A stretch of DNA of 59,346 nucleotides from Streptomyces sp. ISL-10 (GTDB lineage Bacteria; Actinomycetota; Actinomycetes; Streptomycetales; Streptomycetaceae). The translations under genes and the position numbers were made by a program. The notes beneath the pieces are model-generated. The model did no database searches. It saw only the letters and a program-made list of their open reading frames with translations, and was not told the DNA's origin. The stretch lies in the NCBI RefSeq assembly GCF_018614575.1, contig NZ_JAGGOJ010000042.1, positions 1-59,346 of the forward strand. Direction: 5' to 3'. Numbering within the stretch: position 1 is the stretch's first letter; each line of letters opens with the position of its first letter. Positions 42,470-50,807 of the stretch are shown here, piece by piece.

Positions 42470-44707
42470 CTAGTCGTGGTGGGCGGCGGAGGAGGCGTGG
42501 GCCAGGCCCGCGTCGTCCATGGCCTTGATGTCCTCGCCGTAGGTCCGGCCGACCGCCATGGCGGCGAGCCGGGCGGCCTCCGAGGCGATCCCGCATTCGG
42601 TGGCACACCGTTCGGCCAGCTGCTTCATGCGCGTCGCGGCGTCGGCCAGGTCCGTGATCTGGTCGACGACCTCGGTGGCGACGTTGTGGTCACCGACCAG
42701 ATCAGCCGCCATGTCCCGCAGGGCGTCGGCGACCTTGCCGAGCGCGACCGCCAGTTCCTGAGCGCGGTCCTTGTCGGCTGCGGCGGCGATCGCGATGTTC
42801 ACCATCTCCATCAGGTACTCGCCGAAGGTGATGTCGGTGCGGTGCTGGGCCGCCATCCGGGCCTGGCCAGACGCGGGCTTCCTGACCTCCGATGCCACGG
42901 GGTCCTCCTGTGCAGTGGGTCGGGTGGTGCCGGGACGCTGGGTGTGGGGCTCCGGGGCCCGGGGGAGGCCCGCCGGGCCCCGGACGTGCGCCCCGAAGGG
43001 GTCGGACGGGTCGTCGACGATGACCGCGTCCGGGATCTCTTCCTCAACCGGCTCGGACTTCGGGGACCGGGTCGGCCGGTCAGGGCGGTCCACCGTGACC
43101 TTGAGGTCTTCGGGTCGAAGCCTTGAGGGCTCCTCCGGCCCGGGCGGGGTGGTGTCCTCGCCGGCCGTCGCGAAGAAGTCCTTGAGCCGCTCATTGAAGG
43201 AGCGCCCGTTGCCGCTGTCGTCAGCGCTCGGCGGGTCCTTGACGTCGTCGGGCCTGGGGCCGTCGTCCGTCCCGGTGTCGTCCTTCGGATCCGTGTTGGT
43301 GCCGTCAGACGGCTTCTCGCCGGTCTTCCTGCCGTCGTCCGGCTCCTTGGTCGCGGAGTCGTCCTTCGGGTCGTCAGCGGCCGGTCCAGGGCCGTCCTTG
43401 GACATCTTCTTGGTGGTGGCCTCGGAGTCCTTGTCGCTGGTGGAGTCCTTGGCCTTGCCGTCGTCCTTCGCGGCTTTGTCCTTCTCCGCCGGGCGGCGCT
43501 TGTCCCAGCGGCGCTGCGCTTCCTCCGCCACGGCCTCACCGAGGGTGGTGCGGTCGTCGGCGGCCTTGGCGGCCTCCCGCTTCGCCTTCCTCTCGGCCTT
43601 CCGCTCGGTTTTCGCCTCGCGGCGTTCCTCCCGCGCCGCCTGCCGGTTGGCACGGTCCTGGTCGCGGTCCTTGCTGCGGTCGGCGAGGTTGGCAGCCTGG
43701 TTGGCACTGCGCCGCTGGTGCCGGGCGGCTTGGCGGGCGGCGGCGCGTTCCTGGCGGCCGCGGGCCCGTTCGGCCCGGGGGCTGACGGCCGGCGAGTTCT
43801 GCGTCCTGCCGCCATCGCCCTTCGAACCCTTGCCAGAGCCCGAACTGCCCGAGCCGTTCTTGCCGCCGGAGCCGCCCGAACTGCCCTTGCCAGTACCAGA
43901 CTTGCCGGAGCCTCCAGAGCCGTTCTGGCGGCCTTTGGAGCCCCCGGCCGACTCATTGCCCTTCGAGCCGCCCCCACGGCCGCCAGCGGAGCGATCAGAG
44001 CCCCTCCCGGTGCCCTTGGGGGAATTGCCGCCGCTGGAGCCACGCCCGGTGCCGCCGGACCTGTTCGTTCCCGAACCCCGGCCGCCGCCGGTGCCGCCCC
44101 GGCCTGAGCCGCCGGAGTTACCGCCGCCCCCGCCGCCGGCCTTCGCGCGGCCCTTGTCGGTGCCCATGCCGGAGCTGGAGGACCGCGAGCGGTCGGCGTC
44201 GGCCTTGCCGCGTGCCGCCGTCTTGTCGGCCTTCGCTTTCATCATCGCCGTGTGGAGCTTGCTGTTCTGCTCCATCGCTGCGACTTCTTGAGCGGTGCGG
44301 GCCTCCAAGAGTGCCGCCTTGCATGCTATTTCCGCCTCACGGAACGGCGCTTCTCCGGCGTGCCGATCCCGCGCCAGTTCCAGCCTGTATTCCAGCCAGT
44401 CACCGAGCCGATCTGCGAGAGAGCGAGGCTGAACGTATTCGCCTTCCTCATATTCTCCGTCGTCACATTCCGGAGGGCCGGGAATTCCTGTTTCCCGCAA
44501 AACCGTTTCCGGGGAAATAGGGCCGCGCACAGGCGGGAGTTCTATTGTCGTCTCCGCTGGGGACTCCGGGGGGACGCCGCCGCCCGCACCGCTGTCGGAC
44601 GGTTCCGAATAAAAGAGATCCCCACCATCGGGAGCGTCCGGCATGCCGCCGGAATCACTGCCCCGAGTGGGGAGGTGAACCACGTTGCTGTCGGTGTCGT
44701 TGGACAC
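42470..44707 (-). CDS. Large intrinsically disordered Gly/Ser/Lys-rich protein
   Basis: 745 residues from GTG 44707 (AGGAGGAGG upstream). Zones: an acidic/Pro N-terminus (1-75), a helical stretch with EYRLELARDRHAGEAPFREA (about 80-170), a Gly/Ser/Lys/Arg low-complexity tract (about 175-310), an Arg/Ala/Gln basic helix-forming tract (about 315-395, RAERARGRQERAAARQAARH), a Lys/Asp/Ser/Thr tract (about 400-520), and a folded-looking helical C-terminus (about 640-745, GEYLMEMVNIAIAAAADKDR). Such a charge-segregated chain could bind DNA or form a condensate around the pump. That is inference. The frame is intact, so it is not an artefact. Confidence 0.8.
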   Translation of the reverse strand: MSNDTDSNVVHLPTRGSDSGGMPDAPDGGDLFYSEPSDSGAGGGVPPESPAETTIELPPVRGPISPETVLRETGIPGPPECDDGEYEEGEYVQPRSLADRLGDWLEYRLELARDRHAGEAPFREAEIACKAALLEARTAQEVAAMEQNSKLHTAMMKAKADKTAARGKADADRSRSSSSGMGTDKGRAKAGGGGGGNSGGSGRGGTGGGRGSGTNRSGGTGRGSSGGNSPKGTGRGSDRSAGGRGGGSKGNESAGGSKGRQNGSGGSGKSGTGKGSSGGSGGKNGSGSSGSGKGSKGDGGRTQNSPAVSPRAERARGRQERAAARQAARHQRRSANQAANLADRSKDRDQDRANRQAAREERREAKTERKAERKAKREAAKAADDRTTLGEAVAEEAQRRWDKRRPAEKDKAAKDDGKAKDSTSDKDSEATTKKMSKDGPGPAADDPKDDSATKEPDDGRKTGEKPSDGTNTDPKDDTGTDDGPRPDDVKDPPSADDSGNGRSFNERLKDFFATAGEDTTPPGPEEPSRLRPEDLKVTVDRPDRPTRSPKSEPVEEEIPDAVIVDDPSDPFGAHVRGPAGLPRAPEPHTQRPGTTRPTAQEDPVASEVRKPASGQARMAAQHRTDITFGEYLMEMVNIAIAAAADKDRAQELAVALGKVADALRDMAADLVGDHNVATEVVDQITDLADAATRMKQLAERCATECGIASEAARLAAMAVGRTYGEDIKAMDDAGLAHASSAAHHD

Positions 44708-44851
44708 GCGACTCCCTCCTCCTGGGCTTGACAATCGGCACCGGCCTCGCGTACGCGCGTGCGCGGCACGCGGCACGCGCGGCACGCGTTGGGGCCGCCG
44801 AAGGGCCGCCCCCGGGGATCGGAGGCGGCCCTTCGTACGGGACGCGGAGAG

Positions 44852-45088
44852 CTAGCCGGCGTGGCGGCGGTAGACGTTCTCCAGGGCGAGCGCGACGTCA
44901 CGGATGAAGGCCGTGTCGCCGTCGCGATAAGCCTGGGTGCCCCGGATATTCATAATTCGGAGCCAGTAGTAGAAGGTGCCGAGCTCATTACCGTGCATGG
45001 CGAGCATATCTTGTTTTATTTTGCGCTCGTGTTCCGCACGGTTCAGTTTCCTCCGCTCTGCTCTCGTGAGCGGGCGACCTGCACTCAC
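44852..45088 (-). CDS. Small helical hypothetical protein
   Basis: 78 residues from GTG 45088. RAERRKLNRAEHERKIKQDM is a basic amphipathic helix; ELGTFYYWLRIMNIRGTQAY and DTAFIRDVALALENVYRRH follow. Its start overlaps the end of the upstream gene by four bases, indicating translational coupling. A basic N-terminus suits nucleic-acid or partner binding. Family unknown. Confidence 0.75.
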   Translation of the reverse strand: MSAGRPLTRAERRKLNRAEHERKIKQDMLAMHGNELGTFYYWLRIMNIRGTQAYRDGDTAFIRDVALALENVYRRHAG

Positions 45089-45582
45089 GCCGACTCCCTG
45101 CGGTCCAGGTTGTAAATCGACGTGGGGCCACCATAGCCCGCATTCGAGTCCTTTTCGCCCCCCTCCGGGGAGCGTTCAGGGGCGGCCTGGAGTGTCGGCT
45201 TGTTCTTCCTCCCCTGGAGCTGCGCCCTTTCCTTTCGCTGCTTCCTGACCTCCTTCACCTTTTCGTCGTGGGCGTGACGCCTATGGGCGCTCTTTTCCAG
45301 GCCAGCAGAGACGCTCTTGAGGTTCTTGAGAACGTCATTCAGGGACTTTTCCACGGGGAAAGACCGCAGAAAGGCCTGGCCCATCTTGTCGCCCTCCACC
45401 CGGGTCCCGCGGCAGTGCACACGCGTCTCGAGCTGGAGAACCTCCAGCTTGGCCGCCATGTCCAGCACGACCCGGTGGAAGTCCGCGAGGTAGTGCGCGT
45501 AGGCGGCGGGATTCTGCGCGATCTCGCGCAGCGCCGCGTTCGGGTCTTCGAAGAAGGGCTTACCGGTCTCTTCGGTGTTCAC
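45085..45582 (-). CDS. Helical hypothetical protein
   Basis: 165 residues from GTG 45582 behind GGAGG. The middle is helical: NAALREIAQNPAAYAHYLAD, FHRVVLDMAAKLEVLQLETR, VEKSLNDVLKNLKSVSAGLE. The C-terminal third is strongly basic (KVKEVRKQRKERAQLQGRKN) and then disordered. It looks like a structural or DNA-associated component of the transfer operon. No family recognised. Confidence 0.75.
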   Translation of the reverse strand: MNTEETGKPFFEDPNAALREIAQNPAAYAHYLADFHRVVLDMAAKLEVLQLETRVHCRGTRVEGDKMGQAFLRSFPVEKSLNDVLKNLKSVSAGLEKSAHRRHAHDEKVKEVRKQRKERAQLQGRKNKPTLQAAPERSPEGGEKDSNAGYGGPTSIYNLDRRESA

Positions 45583-45662
45583 GGGGTCCTCCGATAGGGG
45601 TCGGATCTGTTCTGGCAGCAAGGCTCTTGACTGTTTCCGGCTGTTCAACAGTGGTGAGGGAT

Positions 45663-45677
45663 GCATTGCTGCAATGC
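45663..45677. promoter_or_regulatory. Perfect 15-bp palindrome in the intergenic region between spdB and downstream genes
   Basis: GCATTGC-T-GCAATGC is a perfect dyad in the 190-bp gap between the SpdB gene and the next gene of the operon. Further dyad symmetry occurs 25-40 bp away (CTGTTCAACAG at about 45642-45652). The gap is AT-richer than its flanks. A regulator-controlled internal promoter for the downstream transfer genes is the simplest reading; a short attenuator hairpin is the alternative. Confidence 0.45.
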
Positions 45678-45770
45678 TTGGTACGGCGCTCCGGCGCCTT
45701 CACCGCGTCCCCGAGGTGTCGTCAGCATCTCGGGGGCCGGTGGAACCGCCGGACCGGTGGTTCGTGCGGG

Positions 45771-47525
45771 TCAAACGCGGGCGGCAGCCTGGGCGGTGAC
45801 GGGCAGTTCTTTGTTGTCCCTGAGGATCTGCACGGCCCGCTTACGCCGGCCGGAGGCGGTGCCCTGGGACACACCGAGGACAGTTTCGATGTGGCTGAGC
45901 TTGACCGCCTCGACGTCGTAGCCGGCGTCTCGGATCATGTCGGCGACTTGGCGGGCCTCCCGCTCCATCGGCGTCAGCCGGGCTTCAGCCTCCAGGTCCG
46001 CAGCCTTCAGCGCGTCGGCAGCGGCCTTCAACCGGGCTTCAGCGGCAGCCGCTTCCTCTTCGGCAGCCTGACGCTCCAGCACCCTCGTCCGGGATTCCGC
46101 TTCTGCCGCAGCCTGAAGATCCTGCTGGGCTTTCAGCTCTGCTTCAGCAGCACGTTGACGGGCTTCAGCAGCGTGCTGCTCGGCCTCCGCGGCCGCCTGC
46201 TCCTCCTGGGCTGCGATCCGGCGCGCGGTGGCCGCCTCGGCGCTCTCCTTCAACTCGGCTTCAACCACCTGCTGCTGGGCTTCAGCCTCCCGACGCCGTG
46301 CTTCATCCTGCTGCTCGGTCAGCAGGCGCTCACGCTCGCTCTGCCAGATGAGCTGGTCCCTCTCCCGCTTGCGGGCCAGCTCGTCCTGGCGGGCGACCTC
46401 CTCGGCCTCCAGCTCCGCCACGCGCGCCCGGGCCTCGGCCGTGAGGCGCTTGATCGCGGCGTCCGCCTCCGCCTGACGCACCTGAAGGTCCGCTTCAGCC
46501 TGCTGAGCCCGCACTGAAGCAGCCGCCTCGGACTCGGCCTTCGCCGCCTCCAGGTCAGCCGCCGCCCGAAGCTCGGCAGCCTGCGCCTGAAGCTCAGCCG
46601 CCTTCACCTGAGATTCCGCTTCAACTTCCTGAACCCGGCCCTCGGCCTGCTGAAGCCGTCGCCGGCGGGCCCGCTCATCCTTCGCGTCGGCCTGACGCTC
46701 CGGCTCGGTGAGAGCCTCCTCGATCGTCATGCCGTACGCGGCGAGCCTCAGCGGCTGAAGCTTCTCCTCCGGCGCTTTGAAGCGCCACAGCCGGCCGAAC
46801 TCAGCCCGCATCTGCGACCGGTAGACCATGAGCGCGCGGTCCCGCTGCAGTGCTGTCTCGTAGGAGGTGATCTCCCACGTCTTCATCAGCCGGTTCACCC
46901 GGGCCGAGCCGACCGGGCTGTAGAGCCAGCGGGAGAAGCGGATGCGCTCCATCTCGCTGCGGCCTTTGAGCCGGCCGATGTGCGCGGCGTACAGGTGGGC
47001 GGCGATCTCGGACAGGACCACCCACAGGGCGGCGAGCGCGGCGTGGCCGAGCTTGCCTTCGAGGGTGGCGCCGGTCTGCCAGTTCAGGACGATCGTCACC
47101 ACGGTCAGCAGCCGTGGGATCCACTTGACCCACGCGAGGGGCTTCTCGGCCTTGACCAGGAGCAGGTTGACGATCGAGAAGACCAGGATGCCGAGGTCCA
47201 CGCCGACGGGCAGCATCCAGGCGTAGGTGCCCCAGCCCCAGCCGCCCTGGGCGGCCGTCTTGGCGGCCTTCTCCTCGAGCGCCCGGTAGGACGAGGCCAG
47301 GCCCAGTGTGCCGACGCCGATCCCGGACAGGATCCCGAGGACCAGGAGGGCCTTCTCCCCGCGTGACCAGTGCAGCGCGGGGTGCTGGGCGCCCTCATCC
47401 GCCGCGGACGGCCGCGGGGCGGGGTGGTGCGACGGGTTCATCTCTCCTCCTTCCTCTTTCGACAAGGGCACCGGCTGAACCGGCACTGCGGCCCGGGGCG
47501 GGTGGGTGTTCGGGGGGCTGGTCAC
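45771..47525 (-). CDS. SpdB-type DUF2637 membrane protein with long coiled coil and C-terminal HTH
   Basis: 584 residues from GTG 47525 (AGGAGG at 6 nt); ATG 47441 also has a site. Residues about 50-210 are DUF2637: LHWSRGEKALLVLGILSGIG, TYAWMLPVGVDLGILVFSIV, WIPRLLTVVTIVLNWQTGAT, LWVVLSEIAAHLYAAHIG; four membrane segments. Residues about 250-520 are an Ala/Glu/Arg/Gln coiled coil, e.g. AELQAQAAELRAAADLEAAK. The end (VKLSHIETVLGVSQGTASGR) resembles a helix-turn-helix. SpdB-like proteins spread plasmids through septal crosswalls; this one could tether DNA or the pump to the membrane. Confidence 0.85.
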   Translation of the reverse strand: MTSPPNTHPPRAAVPVQPVPLSKEEGGEMNPSHHPAPRPSAADEGAQHPALHWSRGEKALLVLGILSGIGVGTLGLASSYRALEEKAAKTAAQGGWGWGTYAWMLPVGVDLGILVFSIVNLLLVKAEKPLAWVKWIPRLLTVVTIVLNWQTGATLEGKLGHAALAALWVVLSEIAAHLYAAHIGRLKGRSEMERIRFSRWLYSPVGSARVNRLMKTWEITSYETALQRDRALMVYRSQMRAEFGRLWRFKAPEEKLQPLRLAAYGMTIEEALTEPERQADAKDERARRRRLQQAEGRVQEVEAESQVKAAELQAQAAELRAAADLEAAKAESEAAASVRAQQAEADLQVRQAEADAAIKRLTAEARARVAELEAEEVARQDELARKRERDQLIWQSERERLLTEQQDEARRREAEAQQQVVEAELKESAEAATARRIAAQEEQAAAEAEQHAAEARQRAAEAELKAQQDLQAAAEAESRTRVLERQAAEEEAAAAEARLKAAADALKAADLEAEARLTPMEREARQVADMIRDAGYDVEAVKLSHIETVLGVSQGTASGRRKRAVQILRDNKELPVTAQAAARV

Positions 47526-47561
47526 GCTGGTCCTCCTCGAAAGCGGGGCGTGCCGGATGTG

Positions 47562-48323
47562 TCAGGTGAGTTCGTGGGCCAGTGCGCGGTCGGCGACGAG
47601 ATGTGCGACGTCGAGCAGCCGCTGGCGCTGCTGGTCGATCTCCCGCGTGAGGTCGGCGACCAGCGGGGTGTCCATCCGGTAGTAGGGGGTCGGCGCGTAT
47701 GCGGAGGCGTGGTCGATCCACCAGTGCGTCGCGTCCAGGCCGAGCTCCACCGCGACGTCGGTCAGGAGCAGCTCGTGCTCCTCACCGGCGATGTGCACCT
47801 GGTCGGAGGCGAGGTTCGCGAGGCGGCCGGCGATCTCGTCCCACGCCTCGGCCGCGCTCTTCGCGGCCTGCTGCGCGTCCGTCAGGCGGAGTACCTGCGC
47901 CCGCCACATTTCGTCCGGGGTCTGCCAGAACGCGTCGAACGTCGCCCGCAGCTGATCCCGCGCGTTCGTCCAGGCGTCCCACATCGGCACCGCTTGGCGC
48001 AGCACTGGGCTGGCCTGCCGCCGCAGGCGGGCCTTGGACCACACCGCCCGGGCCGCCTCGTACTGCCACTCGAGCTCCCGCTTCTGTTCACGGGGTAAGG
48101 CGCGGTCGGCGTAGACGGCCGCGGGAACCTTCGGCTCGGGCTCGCAGCCGGTGAACGGGGAGAAGTGGTAGGTGCCACCGCCGTCCCGCTCGGCCGGCTC
48201 GAACCGGACGAAGCGCGGGTGATGGTGGCCGCTGATGTCGACCGATGCGGCCGACGCGGCAGGCAGGGAGCGGCGCAGGTGTGAGTCGTCGAGAGCGTGC
48301 GCGAGAGTGATGGTGCTGGCCAT
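47562..48323 (-). CDS. Helical hypothetical protein of the transfer operon
   Basis: 253 residues from ATG 48323 behind GGAGG. N-terminal ASTITLAHALDDSHLRRSLP and SGHHHPRFVRFEPAERDGGG are followed by TYHFSPFTGCEPEPKVPAAV. Long helices then dominate: KRELEWQYEAARAVWSKARL, ATFDAFWQTPDEMWRAQVLR, AAKSAAEAWDEIAGRLANLA, DATHWWIDHASAYAPTPYYR. Cytoplasmic. The same kind of gene recurs upstream of spdB in related elements as far as I recall. No function. Confidence 0.75.
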   Translation of the reverse strand: MASTITLAHALDDSHLRRSLPAASAASVDISGHHHPRFVRFEPAERDGGGTYHFSPFTGCEPEPKVPAAVYADRALPREQKRELEWQYEAARAVWSKARLRRQASPVLRQAVPMWDAWTNARDQLRATFDAFWQTPDEMWRAQVLRLTDAQQAAKSAAEAWDEIAGRLANLASDQVHIAGEEHELLLTDVAVELGLDATHWWIDHASAYAPTPYYRMDTPLVADLTREIDQQRQRLLDVAHLVADRALAHELT

Positions 48324-48496
48324 GGGGGTCCTCCAAGTCATGCCCGGACGCAGCTGCGAACCCTGGGCACATACGGAAGGCCAGCCGCCCGGCTGGGGGC
48401 GACTGGCCATGGGAGCAGGAATGTCTACGAGCGTCGGAGCGTCCGGGTCTCCGGCCAGTTGATCTCCGGCCGCGGGCGCCCTGACGGCCGGAGCGG

Positions 48497-48871
48497 CTAT
48501 GGCCGAGGAAGCGCCCGGCACTGTGCGGCGTGCTTCTGCGCCCAACCCTGAGGATTGCGGCACCTGTCGGCCTGCTCATCCAGGAAGGTCTCCACGCGGT
48601 CGGCGTCGATCTCTGCGTATTCGCTGATGTCCTTCTTCCGGCAGCCCTGGCAGACAGCGGTGAAGGTGAGGTCGACGACCTGGTGGGCGCGGTAGTAGCG
48701 CATGAGTTCGGGCTTCTCGGGCGGAGTGCTGGTGTAGGCCTCCGACGCGCGCTGTGTGATGTCTACGGTGGCCCCAGCGACGGTGAGGTAGCGGGCGACC
48801 ATGCCCTCTGGCCAGTTCTGGCAGGCACGGCCGGTGGGGTCAAGCTCGCGAGCGGGCAACGTAGCGTGCAC
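48497..48871 (-). CDS. Small hypothetical protein with CxxC
   Basis: 124 residues from GTG 48871 (AGGAGAG upstream). VARYLTVAGATVDITQRASE, YYRAHQVVDLTFTAVCQGCR and ADRVETFLDEQADRCRNPQG are the folded part. Cys pairs CQGC and ADRC...AQC could bind zinc. First of a series of small Cys-containing proteins in this operon. Family unknown. Confidence 0.7.
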   Translation of the reverse strand: MHATLPARELDPTGRACQNWPEGMVARYLTVAGATVDITQRASEAYTSTPPEKPELMRYYRAHQVVDLTFTAVCQGCRKKDISEYAEIDADRVETFLDEQADRCRNPQGWAQKHAAQCRALPRP

Positions 48872-48964
48872 GGGTCTCTCCTGGGCGGTCGTGTCTGTAA
48901 TCGGAGCTTTGATCTCCCTGCCGTCGCCCGGCCCGGGGTCAGCCGGGCCGGGCGATGAAGAGGC

Positions 48965-49048
48965 TTAGACCTCGTCCAGCGGGATGCGCGTGGTGGTGTC
49001 CTCGTCGTTCTCGGAGGCCTTCGAGGGCGCGCCGAAGTTCTTGTTCAT
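48965..49048 (-). CDS. 27-residue acidic peptide with a strong ribosome site
   Basis: A very short gene from ATG 49048, nine nucleotides behind AAGGAG: MNKNFGAPSKASENDEDTTT then RIPLDEV and TAA. The ribosome site is one of the best in the operon and the gap around it (48872-49161) is otherwise empty, so translation is likely. It is too short to fold alone. It could be a regulatory or leader peptide, or a small partner of a neighbouring protein. No leader/core signature of a known modified peptide is clear. Confidence 0.5.
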   Translation of the reverse strand: MNKNFGAPSKASENDEDTTTRIPLDEV

Positions 49049-49161
49049 GTGTGTCGTCTCCTTCGGTTCAGAGCGGGGCGGATCCCGACGCTCTCCATCG
49101 GCCCCGCACCAGAGGGGCGGGACCGATGGGCTGTGCCGGGCATGAGGGCAAGGTCGCTGGA

Positions 49162-49470
49162 TCAGTTGGCGCGGCGGGCACGCGCCCGGGCGGTCCGGCG
49201 CCTCTCGGCGCGGCGCTCGTCCTGGGACAGTCCGCCCCAGACGCCGTCCTCCTGACGCGTCTCCAGGGCCCAGTTGAGGCAGGTCTCCATGACGGGGCAC
49301 CGGCGGCGGCACACGGCCTTGGCTTCCTCGATCTGCAGCAGCGCCGGCCCGGTGTTGCCGATGGGGAAGAACAGCTCGGGGTCCTCTTCCCTGCAGGCCG
49401 CGAGGTTGCGCCAGTCGAAGGGGGTGGGGGCCGGTACGTCGGGCCTGTGGCCGATGGTGACGTTCTTCAT
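49162..49470 (-). CDS. WhiB-like (Wbl) iron-sulfur regulator
   Basis: 102 residues from ATG 49470 behind GGAGAG. The four cluster-binding Cys are present: NLAACREED, then AVCRRRCPVMETC (C-x3-C-x5-C). The DGVWGGLSQDERR turn and a basic tail (RRAERRRTARARARRAN) follow, which is the DNA-binding end. Wbl proteins bind [4Fe-4S] and partner with sigma factors. Mobile-element copies may regulate transfer genes or host development. Wbl genes on actinobacterial elements and phages are well known. Confidence 0.9.
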   Translation of the reverse strand: MKNVTIGHRPDVPAPTPFDWRNLAACREEDPELFFPIGNTGPALLQIEEAKAVCRRRCPVMETCLNWALETRQEDGVWGGLSQDERRAERRRTARARARRAN

Positions 49471-49503
49471 GTCGTTCTCTCCAAGGTCTGTGGCGTAGGG
49501 GAG

Positions 49504-49680
49504 TCAGCGGCGCCGCTGCCGGAGACGCTCGTTGTAGGCCTCCTGAAGGCGGGCGAGCCGGTCGTGCAGCGGCTTGCCCGTAGGGCAGTGATCGTTGGGC
49601 TGGCAGGCTGCGCACCCACGGGTGTGTTCGTCTGCGTCCTGGTAGGCGCGCATGTAGCGCTGGTAGAGGTCGTCAGGCAC
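49504..49680 (-). CDS. Small Cys-motif protein
   Basis: 58 residues from GTG 49680. LYQRYMRAYQDADEHTRGCA starts a helix leading into CAACQPNDHCPTGKP, a compact Cys/His cluster suited to zinc. A helix HDRLARLQEAYNERLRQ follows. A zinc-knuckle-like small protein, found between the Wbl and ATPase genes. Unknown family. Confidence 0.68.
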   Translation of the reverse strand: MPDDLYQRYMRAYQDADEHTRGCAACQPNDHCPTGKPLHDRLARLQEAYNERLRQRRR

Positions 49681-49798
49681 GGTGCCGTTCGCTCCTCGCC
49701 GGTGGCGGTGCACGAGTGGCGGGAGCGGGGGCGGTGATCTCCGGCTTCGGGAGTGCGGTTCTGCGCACGTCCGTGAGCTGACCTTCCGCCCCCGCCCG

Positions 49799-50287
49799 TC
49801 AGCGAGCGGGGATGTGGCAGGCGATCTGCTTGCCGATCGGGGACTTCCGGATCGACCAGCCGGGCGCGTACAGGTCCAGCAAGCCGAGCCCCCTGCCGGA
49901 CTCCGCCTCATCGCTGTCCAGCGGTACACCCCGGCGAGTCGGGAGGCCGGGCAGCGGGTCGTGGACCCGCACAGCGACGCCGCTCATCGTGCGGAACACC
50001 TCCACTACCAGCGGAGCATGAGGGCCGACGGCCGCGATGGCGTTCCCAACCAGCTCGGACAAGACCTGCTGCGCGGTGTACGCGGCATCGGAGCCAGCGC
50101 CCACCGCTTCCAGCACCGTTCCCGTCAGACGGCGTACGGCCTTCAGCGCTTCGGGCGATGCAGTGATGTGGGCGACGAATCCCTCGGCGCGGGGGCGCAA
50201 GAAGAAGCCGGGCTTCGACGCGGGCAGTTCCGGCGGCGGCTCGCCCAGCGCGCACATGGTTGCCGCGCCGGTGGCGATGGGGCTCAT
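49799..50287 (-). CDS. RsbW-like anti-sigma-factor-type ATP-binding protein
   Basis: 162 residues from ATG 50287. GHKL ATPase fold: N-box TAQQVLSELVGNAIAAVGPH (about residue 80), a D-x-x-P segment VRVHDPLPGLPTRRG, and G2-box AESGRGLGLLDLYAPGWSI. Streptomyces use many such HATPase_c_2 proteins as kinase/anti-sigma switches. Its ATG overlaps the stop of the upstream zinc-ribbon gene (ATGA), so the two are co-translated. The PAS/GAF/PP2C phosphatase at 1.7-3.8 kb is a conceivable counterpart, but no link is shown. Confidence 0.85.
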   Translation of the reverse strand: MSPIATGAATMCALGEPPPELPASKPGFFLRPRAEGFVAHITASPEALKAVRRLTGTVLEAVGAGSDAAYTAQQVLSELVGNAIAAVGPHAPLVVEVFRTMSGVAVRVHDPLPGLPTRRGVPLDSDEAESGRGLGLLDLYAPGWSIRKSPIGKQIACHIPAR

Positions 50288-50703
50288 CGAGCGACCCCCG
50301 ATCCGCGACAGGAGCTGCACTGGTGCCAGGTCTGGCGGGTGACCCCGCCGCTGCTCGTGTCGGCCATGCGTCCGCACTTCCCCCTGCACACCGTGCACCG
50401 TCGCTGAGCGTCGGTCCCCGTCGGACGGACGCTCGTGTTCGCCATGTCGGGCGTCGTGGAGCGTGTAGCGAAGGACAGCAGCGCCAGCATGGCGCTGCCG
50501 GGCATCATCTGCCCGAGGGTTCGGCGGGCCCGGCGCTCGAGCGGGATGCGGCTGTCCGTCTGTCGCGACATCCGCAGCATCAGGTCAGCGGCGACGCCGT
50601 GGTGTTCCTCGGGTTCGGGACCGCGGGCGTCGTCCTCGGCTTCGATGTCGTCGGTGACACCTGCGGTGGGGGATAAGGCAGTTCGTGTGCGTACGATGCT
50701 CAC
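50284..50703 (-). CDS. Zinc-ribbon hypothetical protein
   Basis: 139 residues from GTG 50703 (GGGAGG upstream). The N-terminal half is acidic and disordered (TDDIEAEDDARGPEPEEHHG), then a helix MSRQTDSRIPLERRARRTLG. The C-terminal 40 residues contain RRCTVCRGKCGRM and WHQCSSCRGSG, DnaJ-like zinc-finger half-motifs. It is coupled to the ATPase gene by a four-base overlap. It could be a DNA- or protein-binding adaptor for it. Confidence 0.75.
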   Translation of the reverse strand: MSIVRTRTALSPTAGVTDDIEAEDDARGPEPEEHHGVAADLMLRMSRQTDSRIPLERRARRTLGQMMPGSAMLALLSFATRSTTPDMANTSVRPTGTDAQRRCTVCRGKCGRMADTSSGGVTRQTWHQCSSCRGSGVAR

Positions 50704-50728
50704 CGGGCCTCCCAGAAGGTCCTGCAGA

Positions 50729-50759
50729 ACAGCCCCGGGGGTGCAGACCCCGGGGCTGT
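50729..50759 (-). terminator. Strong hairpin terminator candidate
   Basis: Perfect 12-bp stem ACAGCCCCGGGG (50729-50740) with CCCCGGGGCTGT (50748-50759), 7-nt loop, no U-tract. It lies between two leftward genes. Likely to reduce readthrough from the upstream gene. Confidence 0.65.
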
Positions 50760-50807
50760 CGCCTTTACCTGCGGCTCCCAGCTGGGAGCCGGCTGCCGTA
50801 CGAGCAG

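Noticed and set aside
42771..44291. 506-residue plus-strand frame over the disordered protein
   Set aside because: Antisense of low-complexity codons giving Pro/Glu/Ser runs. The minus-strand gene has a good start site and coupled neighbours.
48965..49048. RiPP precursor interpretation of the 27-residue peptide
   Set aside because: No leader/core division, Cys or Ser-rich core, and no modification enzyme in the neighbourhood.
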